A stretch of 64,000 bases of DNA from Bacteroides luhongzhouii (GTDB lineage Bacteria; Bacteroidota; Bacteroidia; Bacteroidales; Bacteroidaceae), in contig NZ_CP059973.1 in NCBI RefSeq assembly GCF_009193295.2, positions 3,534,001-3,598,000 on the forward strand, read 5' to 3'. Below are positions 35,972 to 45,180 of the stretch, one piece after another; the first letter of the stretch is position 1, and each line of letters begins with the position of its first letter. The notes beneath the pieces were generated by a model, which was not told the DNA's origin, did no database searches, and saw only the letters and a program-made list of their open reading frames with translations. Position numbers and translations under genes: made by a program.

Positions 35972-37672
35972 ATGAAAATGAAATATATACTACCGATATT
36001 ATGCTTGTTGTTTACGTTTGTTTCGTGTCAGGAAGATAATACGCCTCCGCCGCCCAATCCGAATCCCAACTATACGGAAGTGGGGCCTTCTATGGAGTTC
36101 GTTCATCCCGGTATTCTACACACGACAGCTTCCATTACCCGAATGCAGAACTTTGTGAATGGTAATGTTTCTCCTGCTATAGATTGTTACAGACTGTTGC
36201 AGCAGAGTCCTTTGTCTTTATCTTCTTATAAGATTCAAGGTCCTTTTACGGTTATTTCACGTTTCGGACAGAACACTTCGTCGACCAAGACTCCGAGCGA
36301 AGAAGATCACGAAGCTGCTTATCTGAACGCTATCATGTGGTGTATTACCCAGAATCCGGCGCACGCCCAAAAGTCGATTGAGATATTGAACGCTTATGCC
36401 GGCACATTGCGTGAGATAGATATGAGTGATAATGACGCTCCCCTGTGTGCTGCTTTGCAGGGATTTCTTCTTGCTAATGCCGCTGAACTGATGAGACATA
36501 CTTATCCTTCGGTATCGGATACGGATGTCAAATCTTGGGAGAATATGTTCCGCAACGTATTTATTCCGGTATTGAGAAACTTCTTTGCCAAATCTCCTTA
36601 TGCGAACGGCAACTGGGGAACCGCTGCTATCAAGGCTTTTATAGCGTTCGGTATCTTTTTGGATGACGAAAGTTTCTATAACGAAGCGGTGACGTTTTTC
36701 TATGAGGGGCACGACAACGGAAGTTTGACGAACTATATTATGGAGAGTGGACAGTGTCAGGAAAGCGGACGTGATCAGAACCACACGATGCTGGGGATAG
36801 GACATCTGGCAGAAGCCTGCGAAATCGCTTATAATCAGGGCAACGAGACGCTTTGGAGCGCATCGGAAAACAGACTTATGAAAGGGTATGAGTATACAGC
36901 TAAGTATAATCTCGGACATGATGTGCCTTTTGAACCTTTCACGGATGTGACGGGAGTGAGATGGAATAATATCTCTGATGACGATAGAGGAAAATTCCGA
37001 CCGGTATTTGAGATTGCTTACAATCATTACGTAACTCGCAAAGGGCTGGAAATGCCATATACGCAGCAGGTTATCTCGAGAATCTCTCCGGAAGGGGATG
37101 CTATGTGGTGTGACCATCCGGGATATGGCACACTACTATTCCGTACGGAATCGGGTATGCCACCGAGCGAAGGAGCTATTGATGCGAAAGGAAACGAATG
37201 GAAGATCGCTACGGCTAACGCAACAACTGCAGTAGACGGAGATAATTTGGTTGTGACGCCTTCTTTACAAGGTAATGGGAAATACCGAGGTGATATAGAG
37301 AGAAAGTCAACCTTCCACGTAGGTAATTACCCTATTGTAGCGGTAGTTATAGAAGGTCTTCCGGCGAAGAAAGCGATAACGTTTGACTCTCCCGAATATG
37401 GATCTTTAATAAATGATAAAGGTAACCAGCACGGACATGGCACTTATTCTACCGTTGAGAAGGAGTATGGTACCGTTTATTACTGGGATTTGGTGACGGG
37501 AGCAAGTTACACGTTAGGTAAGCCGATACCTACGGATCAATCATTCAATATGTCTCTCAAGTTGAAGATTGCTGATCTAGAATATCCGGACGGCGTATCG
37601 CCTTATACCGTTAAATGGATGAAATCCTTTAGGAACGAAGCGGAACTGATTAAATATCTGGAAGAAAACTAA
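35972..37672 (+). CDS. Alginate-lyase-superfamily lipoprotein with C-terminal beta domain
   Basis: A 566-residue lipoprotein (lipobox FVSC). After a Pro/Asn-rich linker, residues about 45-395 form an alpha/alpha-toroid lyase-like domain. Its hallmarks are 'HPGILHT', 'NGNWGTAAIKAFIAFGIFLDD' and 'QESGRDQNH' (263-271). A C-terminal domain of about 170 residues, DUF4979-like, may bind sugar. The NNH motif of the PUL 1 lyases is not present; the Trp of NGNWG stands where His would be expected, so catalysis may rely on the His of the GRDQNH block. The lyase domain closely matches the middle domain of the fusion encoded next, which suggests a duplication. Lyase activity is plausible but not shown. 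Confidence 0.72.
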   Translation: MKMKYILPILCLLFTFVSCQEDNTPPPPNPNPNYTEVGPSMEFVHPGILHTTASITRMQNFVNGNVSPAIDCYRLLQQSPLSLSSYKIQGPFTVISRFGQNTSSTKTPSEEDHEAAYLNAIMWCITQNPAHAQKSIEILNAYAGTLREIDMSDNDAPLCAALQGFLLANAAELMRHTYPSVSDTDVKSWENMFRNVFIPVLRNFFAKSPYANGNWGTAAIKAFIAFGIFLDDESFYNEAVTFFYEGHDNGSLTNYIMESGQCQESGRDQNHTMLGIGHLAEACEIAYNQGNETLWSASENRLMKGYEYTAKYNLGHDVPFEPFTDVTGVRWNNISDDDRGKFRPVFEIAYNHYVTRKGLEMPYTQQVISRISPEGDAMWCDHPGYGTLLFRTESGMPPSEGAIDAKGNEWKIATANATTAVDGDNLVVTPSLQGNGKYRGDIERKSTFHVGNYPIVAVVIEGLPAKKAITFDSPEYGSLINDKGNQHGHGTYSTVEKEYGTVYYWDLVTGASYTLGKPIPTDQSFNMSLKLKIADLEYPDGVSPYTVKWMKSFRNEAELIKYLEEN

Positions 37673-37708
37673 TCACCTTCCAATTATAAGGTAAAAAGAG
37701 GATAAAGG

Positions 37709-37750
37709 GAGGGTGTGTCTTGAGTTACTGTAGGCTTTCGATACACCCTC
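37709..37750 (+). terminator. Weak hairpin between the lyase-like gene and the fusion gene
   Basis: Arms 37709-37719 and 37740-37750 pair over 10 of 11 bases with a 20-base loop. A modest T-containing tail follows. It could partly end transcription before the fusion gene or stabilise the upstream message. Confidence 0.4.
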
Positions 37751-37782
37751 TTGTTATATACACACCATTAAAATATAGGTAA

Positions 37783-40700
37783 ATGATAAAGAAAAGAATA
37801 CTCTCTTTATGGATAAGTTTATGCGTTATCTGTATAGCCGGTGCTCAAGAAAAAGAACTGGCTTATTGTAATCGGCAGATATATAAAACATTGAAAGCGG
37901 TAGGAACTTCTTCGAAACTTCCGAGAGCCATTGAAGCCGGTAAGTCATCGTGGGATATGGTGACTCCCCACGACTGGACAAGCGGATTCTTTCCGGGAGT
38001 TCTGTGGTATGATTACGAATACAGCCATGAGCCGGAAATAAAGGAAAAAGCTGTTCATTTTACGAAATTGCTGGAGTCTCTGTCGAGCAAAGTTACCAGT
38101 CACGATATGGGATTTCAAATGTTTTGTAGCTACGGTCATGCTTATCGTCTTACGAAAGATAACTACTACAAAGATATCCTGCTGAAAAGTGCGGACGAAC
38201 TGGCGAAACTTTACAATCCCCGTGTAGGTACCCTCTTATCGTGGCCTTGGAAAGTGAAAGAAAGCAATTGGCCTCATAACACGATTATCGACAACATGAT
38301 GAATCTGGAACTTCTTTTCTGGGCTGCCAAGAATGGAGGAGGGAAGAGACTCTATGATATCGCTTTGTCTCATGCTCGTGTGACGAAAGCTAACCATTTC
38401 CGTGCAGACGGTTCTTGTTACCATGTAGCTATCTATGATACCATTTCCGGAAAACTCATCAAAAGAATCACTCATCAAGGATATAGTGATGCTTCGATGT
38501 GGGCGCGCGGACAGGCATGGGCTGTCTACGGATATACGATGGTCTATCGTGAAACACGTGACAAAGAATATCTTCGCTTTGCCGAAAAAGTGGTAGACCT
38601 TTACATCCGTCGCCTGCCTGCCGACTTGATTCCTTATTGGGACTTCGATGCTCCCGATATCCCAGCTGCTCCCAGAGATGCTTCGGCAGCGGCTGTTGTC
38701 GCTTCAGCTTTGTTGGAACTGTCGACGTTGGAAGACGATAAGGAGCGGGCAGACAAGTATTATAAATTGGCGGAGAAGATACTCCGCAACCTTTCTACGA
38801 AGAAGTATCAGAGCCGTGATAAGAATCCTGCTCTCTTGCTGCACTCTACCGGACACTATCCAGCCGACGATGAGATAAATGCCTCTATTATCTATGCTGA
38901 TTATTATTACATTGAAGCGCTCATGAGATGGAAGAAGATACGTGTCGGGCAATCTTTGTCCGAAGCGAACAAGTTCATGCATCCGGGTATTCTCCATACG
39001 AAAGAGAGTCTGGAGAGGATGAAATATTACGTAGATCATCGGATAGAGCCGGCTTACAGTTCTTACCGATTGCTCGAAGCTGATTCTTGTGCTTCGTCCA
39101 CTTATCAGATGCAAGGCCCTTTTGAAGTAATAGCTCGCTTGGGAGTGAACAAACATACCAAACGCCCTAGCGAAGACGATCATAAGGCAGCTTATCTCAA
39201 TGCCTTGATGTGGACTCTCACCGGAGATGAAGCCCACGCCCGCAAGTCGATAGAGATATTGAATGCTTATAGCGCCATGCTGAAACTGATAGGTCCGAAT
39301 GACAATGACGACCCACTATGCGCTTCTCTACAAGGCAGTATGTTGGCGAACGCGGCAGAACTAATTAAACATACTTATTCCAAAGTCACTCCGGCGGAGA
39401 TTGCCGGTTGGGAGAAGATGTTGCGAACGGTATTCATTCCTGTATTGGACACTTTCTTCAAGGCAAAACCATATACAAACGGCAACTGGGGGGCTGCTGC
39501 TACCAAAGCATACATGGCCTTCGGCATTTTTCTCGAAGATGAAGCTCTCTACAATCAGGCTGTTCACTTCTATTACAATGGGCACGACAACGGAACGATT
39601 AAGAATTATATTGGCGAGAACGGACAGTGTCAGGAGAGCGGTCGCGACCAAGACCACGTGATGTTCGGCTTGGGTAATTTGGCGGAAGTCTGCGAAACCG
39701 CTTATAACCAGGGGAATGAGAAGATGTACGCCGCTCTTGACAACCGTCTGTTAATCGGTTACGAATATACAGCGAAATATAACTTGGGAGAATCGGTTCC
39801 CTTTACTACGTGGACTGATATTTCGGGCCGATATTGTAACTGGCAAACTATCTCGGACAAATTACGGGGAGTGTTTCGGCCTATCTATGAGATCGTATAT
39901 AATCATTACGTCACTCGCAAGGGATTGGATATGCCGTATACTCGCCGGGTTCTCTCCAAGATGTCAGTAGAGGGAGCTTCCAAATGGTGTGATGGTCCCG
40001 GCTATGGAACATTGTTCTTCCGGACGGACATGGATGATGATTATATTCGATATGCTGATCCATTCGTTGGTACCTCCGACAACGGACATACCTTTCCCGG
40101 AGCTTGCATACCTTTCGGTTTCATTCAAGTAAGCCCTGAAACGGGCAATGACGAATGGAAGTATTGTAGCGGATATAATTTTGCGGATGATTCACTTATC
40201 GGTTTCGCCCAGACGCATTTGAGTGGGACGGGGTGTCCCGATCTAGGAGACGTTCTTCTATTGCCTTTCAGTGGAGAAGTGAAGGACGGAGTCTATAGAA
40301 GCAAGTTTGATAAAAAATCTGAAAAGGCGTCTCCCGGATACTATGCCGTCCGATTGACGGATTCTTCTGTGGATGTGGAATTGACCTCCACACAGCGTAC
40401 CTCTTTTCATCGTTACGTTTATCATTCCGCTGCTCCTGCCCGCTTACTGGTAGATCTCCAAAGCGGGATCGTTTGGGATAAAGAACGGCTGAAGACGCAT
40501 GTCTTGTCCGCTGAAATGGATATGCCCGACAATCATACCATCACAGGTCATCAAGTGGTAGAAAATTGGGTAAAGCGACAATACTATTATGTGATCTCTT
40601 TTGACAAGCCGTATGTTGTACGTGAAGTGCTTTCATCGGCAGTAGAGGAGAAGGCGAAACGGCTTATTCTTGATTTCGACCTTGCTGAAGGTGATACGCT

Positions 40701-42153
40701 GCAAGTGAAAATAGCGCTCTCTTCCGTTTGCCCGGAAGGCGCAAAAGCGGCATTAGCGAAAGAGAATCCGGGATGGGACTTCGACAAGATTCGTATGGAG
40801 GCCCGTCAACAATGGAACAACTTGTTTGATCGGGTAAAGGTGACAGGTGGCGACGAACAGAAAAAGAATTTCTATACTTCGCTCTATCACCTGTTTATCC
40901 AGCCCAACGACATGGCGGACACAGACGGACGTTATCGGGGTGCTGACGGTAAAGTGTATACCTCGAAGACGGGCTCTTATTATTCCACGCTTTCCCTTTG
41001 GGACACCTATCGTGCAGCTCATCCCTTGTACACCATTCTCTCCCCGGAGCGGGTGGACGGAATGATACAGAGTATGCTCGAACACTATCGCATGATGGGC
41101 TATCTTCCTATCTGGGTATTGTGGGGAAAAGAGGCACATTGCATGATAGGCAATCATGCTATCCCTGTCATCGTGGACGCCTATCTGAAAGGCTTCCGGG
41201 GATTTGATGTGGAAGAGGCGTATGCCGCTATCCGTGGAAGTTCTACGGTCAGCCATCAACATTCGGACTGGGAGGTTTATGATCGTTATGGATATTATCC
41301 TTTCGACATCATCCCCAAAGAGTCGGTTTCTCGTACATTAGAGTCCGCCTATGATGATTATTGTGTAGCCCGCATGGCGAAATCTTTAGGAAAAGAGAAA
41401 GATTATGCTTATTTCTCCCGCCGAGCTTCCTACTACAAGAATCTGCTGGATCCCTCTACGACTATGATGCGGGGAAAGGATTCGAAAGGAAAGTGGCGTA
41501 CACCTTTTAATACATTTCTATTATCTCATGCGGCGACCTCTGGCGGTGACTATACTGAAGGCAACGCCTGGCAATATACTTGGCACGTGCAACATGACGT
41601 GGAAGGATTGATCGATTTACTCGGAGGCAAAGAGAAGTTCGTTAACAAACTGGATTCTTTATTCTTTTTAGAATCATCCGCAGAAAATACAGGGTTCACA
41701 CAAGACGTGACCGGACTTATCGGACAATATGCACATGGCAATGAACCCAGTCATCATGTAGCTTATTTGTATAACTATGCCGGACAACCTTATAAAACCC
41801 AGCAACTCATTCGTGAAATCTTTGACCGTTTTTACCTCCCCAAACCGGATGGATTGTGCGGAAATGATGATTGCGGACAAATGTCAGCATGGTATATCTT
41901 CTCTGCAATGGGGTTCTATCCGGTGAATCCGATTGGGGGAGAATATATATTGGGAGCACCACAGGTGGAAGAAGTTACTATTTCATTACCGAATGATAAA
42001 ACGTTCACGATGCAAGCAAAAGGATTGTCGAATGAGAATAAGTATGTGAAGTCGGTAACGTGGAATGGCAAACCCGTTGAGAATTTCAGGATACATCATT
42101 CGGAAATCATAAAGGGAGGGGAGTTGGTTTTTGTGATGACCGATAAATATTGA
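37783..42153 (+). CDS. GH88 + lyase-like + GH92 three-domain fusion enzyme
   Basis: A single 1456-codon frame with a signal peptide (about residues 1-21) and three complete enzyme-sized domains. Residues about 22-390 are GH88 (unsaturated uronyl hydrolase) with both catalytic aspartates, Asp108 in 'SHDMGFQMFCSYG' and Asp170 in 'IIDNMMNLEL'. Residues about 398-748 match the lyase-like domain of the preceding lipoprotein, with 'NGNWG' and 'QESGRDQDH' (617-625). Residues 750-1456 are a full GH92 alpha-mannosidase that begins at 'YADPFVGTSDNGHTFPGACIPFG' and keeps 'TEGNAWQY' (Glu1259, likely general acid), 'GNEPSHHVAYLYNYAG' and 'GNDDCGQMSAWY'. Only the first domain has a signal peptide. The set suggests stepwise cleavage of a glycan with uronic acid next to alpha-mannose. 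Confidence 0.88.
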   Translation: MIKKRILSLWISLCVICIAGAQEKELAYCNRQIYKTLKAVGTSSKLPRAIEAGKSSWDMVTPHDWTSGFFPGVLWYDYEYSHEPEIKEKAVHFTKLLESLSSKVTSHDMGFQMFCSYGHAYRLTKDNYYKDILLKSADELAKLYNPRVGTLLSWPWKVKESNWPHNTIIDNMMNLELLFWAAKNGGGKRLYDIALSHARVTKANHFRADGSCYHVAIYDTISGKLIKRITHQGYSDASMWARGQAWAVYGYTMVYRETRDKEYLRFAEKVVDLYIRRLPADLIPYWDFDAPDIPAAPRDASAAAVVASALLELSTLEDDKERADKYYKLAEKILRNLSTKKYQSRDKNPALLLHSTGHYPADDEINASIIYADYYYIEALMRWKKIRVGQSLSEANKFMHPGILHTKESLERMKYYVDHRIEPAYSSYRLLEADSCASSTYQMQGPFEVIARLGVNKHTKRPSEDDHKAAYLNALMWTLTGDEAHARKSIEILNAYSAMLKLIGPNDNDDPLCASLQGSMLANAAELIKHTYSKVTPAEIAGWEKMLRTVFIPVLDTFFKAKPYTNGNWGAAATKAYMAFGIFLEDEALYNQAVHFYYNGHDNGTIKNYIGENGQCQESGRDQDHVMFGLGNLAEVCETAYNQGNEKMYAALDNRLLIGYEYTAKYNLGESVPFTTWTDISGRYCNWQTISDKLRGVFRPIYEIVYNHYVTRKGLDMPYTRRVLSKMSVEGASKWCDGPGYGTLFFRTDMDDDYIRYADPFVGTSDNGHTFPGACIPFGFIQVSPETGNDEWKYCSGYNFADDSLIGFAQTHLSGTGCPDLGDVLLLPFSGEVKDGVYRSKFDKKSEKASPGYYAVRLTDSSVDVELTSTQRTSFHRYVYHSAAPARLLVDLQSGIVWDKERLKTHVLSAEMDMPDNHTITGHQVVENWVKRQYYYVISFDKPYVVREVLSSAVEEKAKRLILDFDLAEGDTLQVKIALSSVCPEGAKAALAKENPGWDFDKIRMEARQQWNNLFDRVKVTGGDEQKKNFYTSLYHLFIQPNDMADTDGRYRGADGKVYTSKTGSYYSTLSLWDTYRAAHPLYTILSPERVDGMIQSMLEHYRMMGYLPIWVLWGKEAHCMIGNHAIPVIVDAYLKGFRGFDVEEAYAAIRGSSTVSHQHSDWEVYDRYGYYPFDIIPKESVSRTLESAYDDYCVARMAKSLGKEKDYAYFSRRASYYKNLLDPSTTMMRGKDSKGKWRTPFNTFLLSHAATSGGDYTEGNAWQYTWHVQHDVEGLIDLLGGKEKFVNKLDSLFFLESSAENTGFTQDVTGLIGQYAHGNEPSHHVAYLYNYAGQPYKTQQLIREIFDRFYLPKPDGLCGNDDCGQMSAWYIFSAMGFYPVNPIGGEYILGAPQVEEVTISLPNDKTFTMQAKGLSNENKYVKSVTWNGKPVENFRIHHSEIIKGGELVFVMTDKY

Positions 42154-42403
42154 GTGTTTTTGATTAACTCTCATGCACATATATCGGTCGGATGTATGAT
42201 GGGGAGTATATGATATTCATGTGTACAATAGAACATACTCATCGTTTTACAAATATAGTTTATTTATTGAAATTAGCAGCTAAATATCTTTATGAGACAT
42301 ATCCTTCACCTCTTTAACATCTTCTGCATCGCTTTGTTCATCGGTGATAGCGGGTGAAGGCCTAAGCTTCACCTGCCTTTTCATCAGGGCTTCTTTTGTT
42401 TTC

Positions 42404-42555
42404 AACTAGTTCCATTTTTTGTTTCATACCTTGAAACGAATAGTTTCCCGTAGTGAAACTGTTTGTTTCAAGGCATGAAACGAATCGTTTCACCGTATGA
42501 AACTTTTAGTTTCTAGCGCTTGAAACAAAAAGTTTCAGTAGGCTGGAAACTAGTT
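42404..42555. repeat. Phased array of five GAAAC-N5-GTTTC palindromes
   Basis: In the 413-base spacer after the fusion gene, five 15-base palindromes start at 42433, 42455, 42477, 42499 and 42522, so the period is 22-23 bases, about two helical turns. Half-motifs continue at 42421 and 42546. The whole is bounded by inverted copies of an AACTAGTT-containing word (42404-42413 and 42545-42555). A second, smaller hairpin (42353-42359 with 42367-42373) lies just before it. No gene is seen in this spacer. Confidence 0.75.
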
Positions 42556-42566
42556 AGAACGTAGCT

Positions 42567-43004
42567 TTACCAATTATACTCATCCGTGTAACTGTCAAAG
42601 ACCGGTTCTTCGGTGATACCTTTCCGGCGAAAAAGTTGGCGGATATAGTTTTGATCTGCGGGGCTTAGGAAGCGTTCTTCGCGATAAAAGCGATAGTAAA
42701 GCGTTTTTCCGAAATGTCCGATCAGTTGTTGCTTGATGTTTGTTCCGTCCTTATAAGGTACGTTGTCCAGCAGGTGGCTGATACCCCATGCCACATGTAT
42801 CTTTTCTGCGTTTTGGAAGTGGGGACAGTCAATGCCGGTGGCCGGAATACACATTGGGTTTACGATACTGATGTAGGACGTGTCAGTGGTAGTGAGAAGC
42901 GCAGCCACCCGACGCAGGCAATTGCTATTTTTCGGACATTGCTCGTTGTAGCAGCGGGCGTAGTTGAAAGGGACTGTTTTGTTTTTTAATTTATTGTCGT
43001 TCAT
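42567..43004 (-). CDS. DUF6078-like cysteine-containing protein
   Basis: A 145-residue cytoplasmic protein of unknown function, of a kind often found singly in Bacteroides genomes (DUF6078 by recollection). I placed the start at the ATG at 43004 (MNDNKLKNKTVPFNYARCY). The longer frame to 43115 runs through a hairpin and reads like non-coding sequence. Visible features are a Cys cluster 'CYNEQCPKNSNCLRR' near residues 18-32 and 'CPHF' near 64-67, which could bind metal. The C-terminal half is basic and aromatic ('GKTLYYRFYREERFLSPADQNYIRQLFRRKGI'). It sits between two repeat-rich spacers. Confidence 0.6.
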   Translation of the reverse strand: MNDNKLKNKTVPFNYARCYNEQCPKNSNCLRRVAALLTTTDTSYISIVNPMCIPATGIDCPHFQNAEKIHVAWGISHLLDNVPYKDGTNIKQQLIGHFGKTLYYRFYREERFLSPADQNYIRQLFRRKGITEEPVFDSYTDEYNW

Positions 43005-43094
43005 TTTATATTGTATATTACATACATGATTGACAAAGGTAGTGCTTTTATTGTGGAAAGGTACAATTTGAAAAAGAAAAAACGTGAAAGGATG

Positions 43095-43116
43095 GGTGAA
43101 GGGAACCCCCTTCACC
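43095..43116 (-). terminator. Hairpin after the AAA-ATPase-like gene
   Basis: A perfect 9-bp stem (43095-43103 with 43108-43116) has a 4-base loop and is followed on the minus strand, after about 13 bases, by a T-rich stretch. Related GGTGAAGG words recur at 42353 and 43154. Confidence 0.5.
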
Positions 43117-43174
43117 TATAAACTGCTTATAGATAGGATAATATAAGGAAAGTGAAGGGTGAAGAGAATGTCCA

Positions 43175-44932
43175 TTATAACTCTTCGCATACCCGCATTT
43201 CCATACCTTTATATACCACTACAATCTTGTGTAGTTGCGTGGAGCCAATAGCTTGTTTCACTGTGTCCGTATCGGCATAGCGGTTGGCTTGGGCGATGGC
43301 TTCCTGACGCAATTCCTCCACACGGTTTTCAGAATCGCGATATTTGGCGTATTTCAACTCAACGATGTAGCTGTGCTTCATGTCAGAATATATGTCCAAC
43401 ATGGGACAAAGGAAAATATCGACGTAACCCGCTTGTGTATCTTGCTCGGAGATAGGACGGTAGAAGCGGTTTTGCGCGGTCATGGCCAAGGTGAAGCCGT
43501 GAACGAAGAATTCGCCCTTTTGCTTGTCACGCTGGGATGCATAACGTTTCAGGCAGTCGGCAATGTAGCCGAAATAGGCTTGCCAATTGCCATCATAGGC
43601 AAGCTGACTTGAAAGTTCGCTCTTTTCGTAGCTGCTGAAATTCAAGTCTGCGTCGTTGTAGGTATTCAGCAAATAAGTGTAGAGCTGCTCTTGAACCACC
43701 AGGTTCGGAATGGTCAGTTTGGTCTTTCCTTTATATATTCCGCTAATGGTCAACATTCCGAAATAGTAGAGCAGGCTTATAAAATTGTCCGGATTGGTGA
43801 TGTTGACGGCAGGGAAACCTTTCTTCAGTTCACCGGTGATATAGCCTTGACTCACTAAAGTCTGAATGACGGAAGCATCGTGTGCAAACTCCTTATCCTT
43901 TCGAATGAGCATACGCAGCTTTTCATAGTCGATACGTATATTATCTTCTATCATTTCTTGTGGTGCTTTGCCGTTATCTATGTAATTCTTCACGAAGTAG
44001 AGCACCATGTTGGAGTTGTATATGGTAGTTTCACCGTAACAATCCTGCGCGAAGCAATAATTGTCGTACCACGGTTTCATTATTTCCATCAGTTCGTCAA
44101 CAGTATGGCGGAAAGGGCTGTTTGTTGAATAATAAGTCAGCATTTCGCGCACTTCTTCTTCGGTGAACCCCATCATTTGGTTAAATTGGGGGGTAAGTGA
44201 GTAGTTCGTGCCGATGTTGAAGCCACTCGTCAGGTCATCCATCGTTACGGGGCTTACGCCGGTGATGAAACAACGCTCTATGCTGGAATAAGTTCCTGCC
44301 TTCACCTTATTGAAGAAAGCACGCAGATAACCTTCGCCATGCGTTTCATCAGTGTAGCGGTGCAAGCTTTCCGCATCGGAAAGGATGGCGTTGGTGAAGT
44401 GGTCGTATTCGTCGATGAAGAGATACATTTTCTGTCCGGCACGTTCGCACTCCGAAACCAAATAGTCCAGTTGGTTGACAGCCCCGTCCTTTTCGTCCAA
44501 TCGTTCTCTGATACCTTGTGGCAGGAGGTCGGAATAGACTTCACAGAAGAAGTCGAAGCGGATTTGGCAATGTGCATCCAGTCCTTTTCGATAATCGTTC
44601 AGTTCGCTGGTGATGCCTGAAAAGTTGAGGTAAAGCACCAGGTAGCTGTTGCGGTTTGCTGTGGGATGCTTCCCGATGTAGAGGTCGCCGAATAAGTCGT
44701 CGAACTTATCGCGGGTACGCACATCGTAGTAGTGTTGCAGTACGTTCAGCGTGAGGCTTTTGCCGAAGCGGCGGGGACGGATGAAGAAGAAGAACCGGTC
44801 TGCCTGCTCTATCATAGGAATGAAGCGGGTTTTGTCTACATAATAATAATCTTCGCGGCGGATGACTGCGAAGTTCATCATACCGTAAGGCAAACGCTTT
44901 CTGTTGGGTACTATATATTCCATTGGATCCAT
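43175..44932 (-). CDS. AAA-ATPase-like protein with C-terminal PD-(D/E)XK nuclease-like domain
   Basis: A 585-residue cytoplasmic protein of the family annotated AAA-ATPase_like plus PDDEXK_9, present in many copies in Bacteroides. The N-terminal domain has the family's unusual P-loop 'RPRRFGKSL' (residues 52-60) and a Walker-B-like 'MYLFIDEYDHF'. Near the C-terminus 'GYVDIFLCPMLDIYSDMKHSYIVELKYAKY' carries the D...ELK nuclease-like signature. I start at the ATG at 44932 because an AGGAGG ribosome-binding site lies 7 bases upstream; the ATG at 44965 lacks one. The biological role of this family is not established. Confidence 0.82.
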   Translation of the reverse strand: MDPMEYIVPNRKRLPYGMMNFAVIRREDYYYVDKTRFIPMIEQADRFFFFIRPRRFGKSLTLNVLQHYYDVRTRDKFDDLFGDLYIGKHPTANRNSYLVLYLNFSGITSELNDYRKGLDAHCQIRFDFFCEVYSDLLPQGIRERLDEKDGAVNQLDYLVSECERAGQKMYLFIDEYDHFTNAILSDAESLHRYTDETHGEGYLRAFFNKVKAGTYSSIERCFITGVSPVTMDDLTSGFNIGTNYSLTPQFNQMMGFTEEEVREMLTYYSTNSPFRHTVDELMEIMKPWYDNYCFAQDCYGETTIYNSNMVLYFVKNYIDNGKAPQEMIEDNIRIDYEKLRMLIRKDKEFAHDASVIQTLVSQGYITGELKKGFPAVNITNPDNFISLLYYFGMLTISGIYKGKTKLTIPNLVVQEQLYTYLLNTYNDADLNFSSYEKSELSSQLAYDGNWQAYFGYIADCLKRYASQRDKQKGEFFVHGFTLAMTAQNRFYRPISEQDTQAGYVDIFLCPMLDIYSDMKHSYIVELKYAKYRDSENRVEELRQEAIAQANRYADTDTVKQAIGSTQLHKIVVVYKGMEMRVCEEL

Positions 44933-45127
44933 TTCATGTCCTCCTGCTGATTTCTTATTTAACAACTTGCTTCTTTAGCGTTAACGACACAAAGATAGTA
45001 AAAGTTCTTTTGGGTACGAGGCATCCTCAAAAAAGTATTGGAAAAACTCATTCACACAAAGAACTGCAGCCCTGACAAAGCTATTCTGAAACAGCAGTGA
45101 AGGGGCGGAAATAATTCTCGGGGTTAG

Positions 45128-45158
45128 CTTGTATTTACTGGAAGATACTGTATTTTTG
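45128..45158 (+). promoter_or_regulatory. Bacteroides-type promoter of the DUF456 gene
   Basis: CTTG (45128-45131), 19 bases, then TATTTTTG (45151-45158), followed by a leader of about 20 bases to the ATG at 45181. Confidence 0.55.
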
Positions 45159-45180
45159 TGCAGAACTAAAAAAACAGATT

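Noticed and set aside
42421-42550. GAAAC/GTTTC array considered as a CRISPR
   Set aside because: The units are only 15-base palindromes with 7-8 base linkers, there are no spacers of normal length and no cas genes are present.
43005-43115. Longer start for the DUF6078 gene
   Set aside because: The extra codons run through a hairpin and repeat words and give a Phe/His/Thr-rich stretch unlike a protein start.
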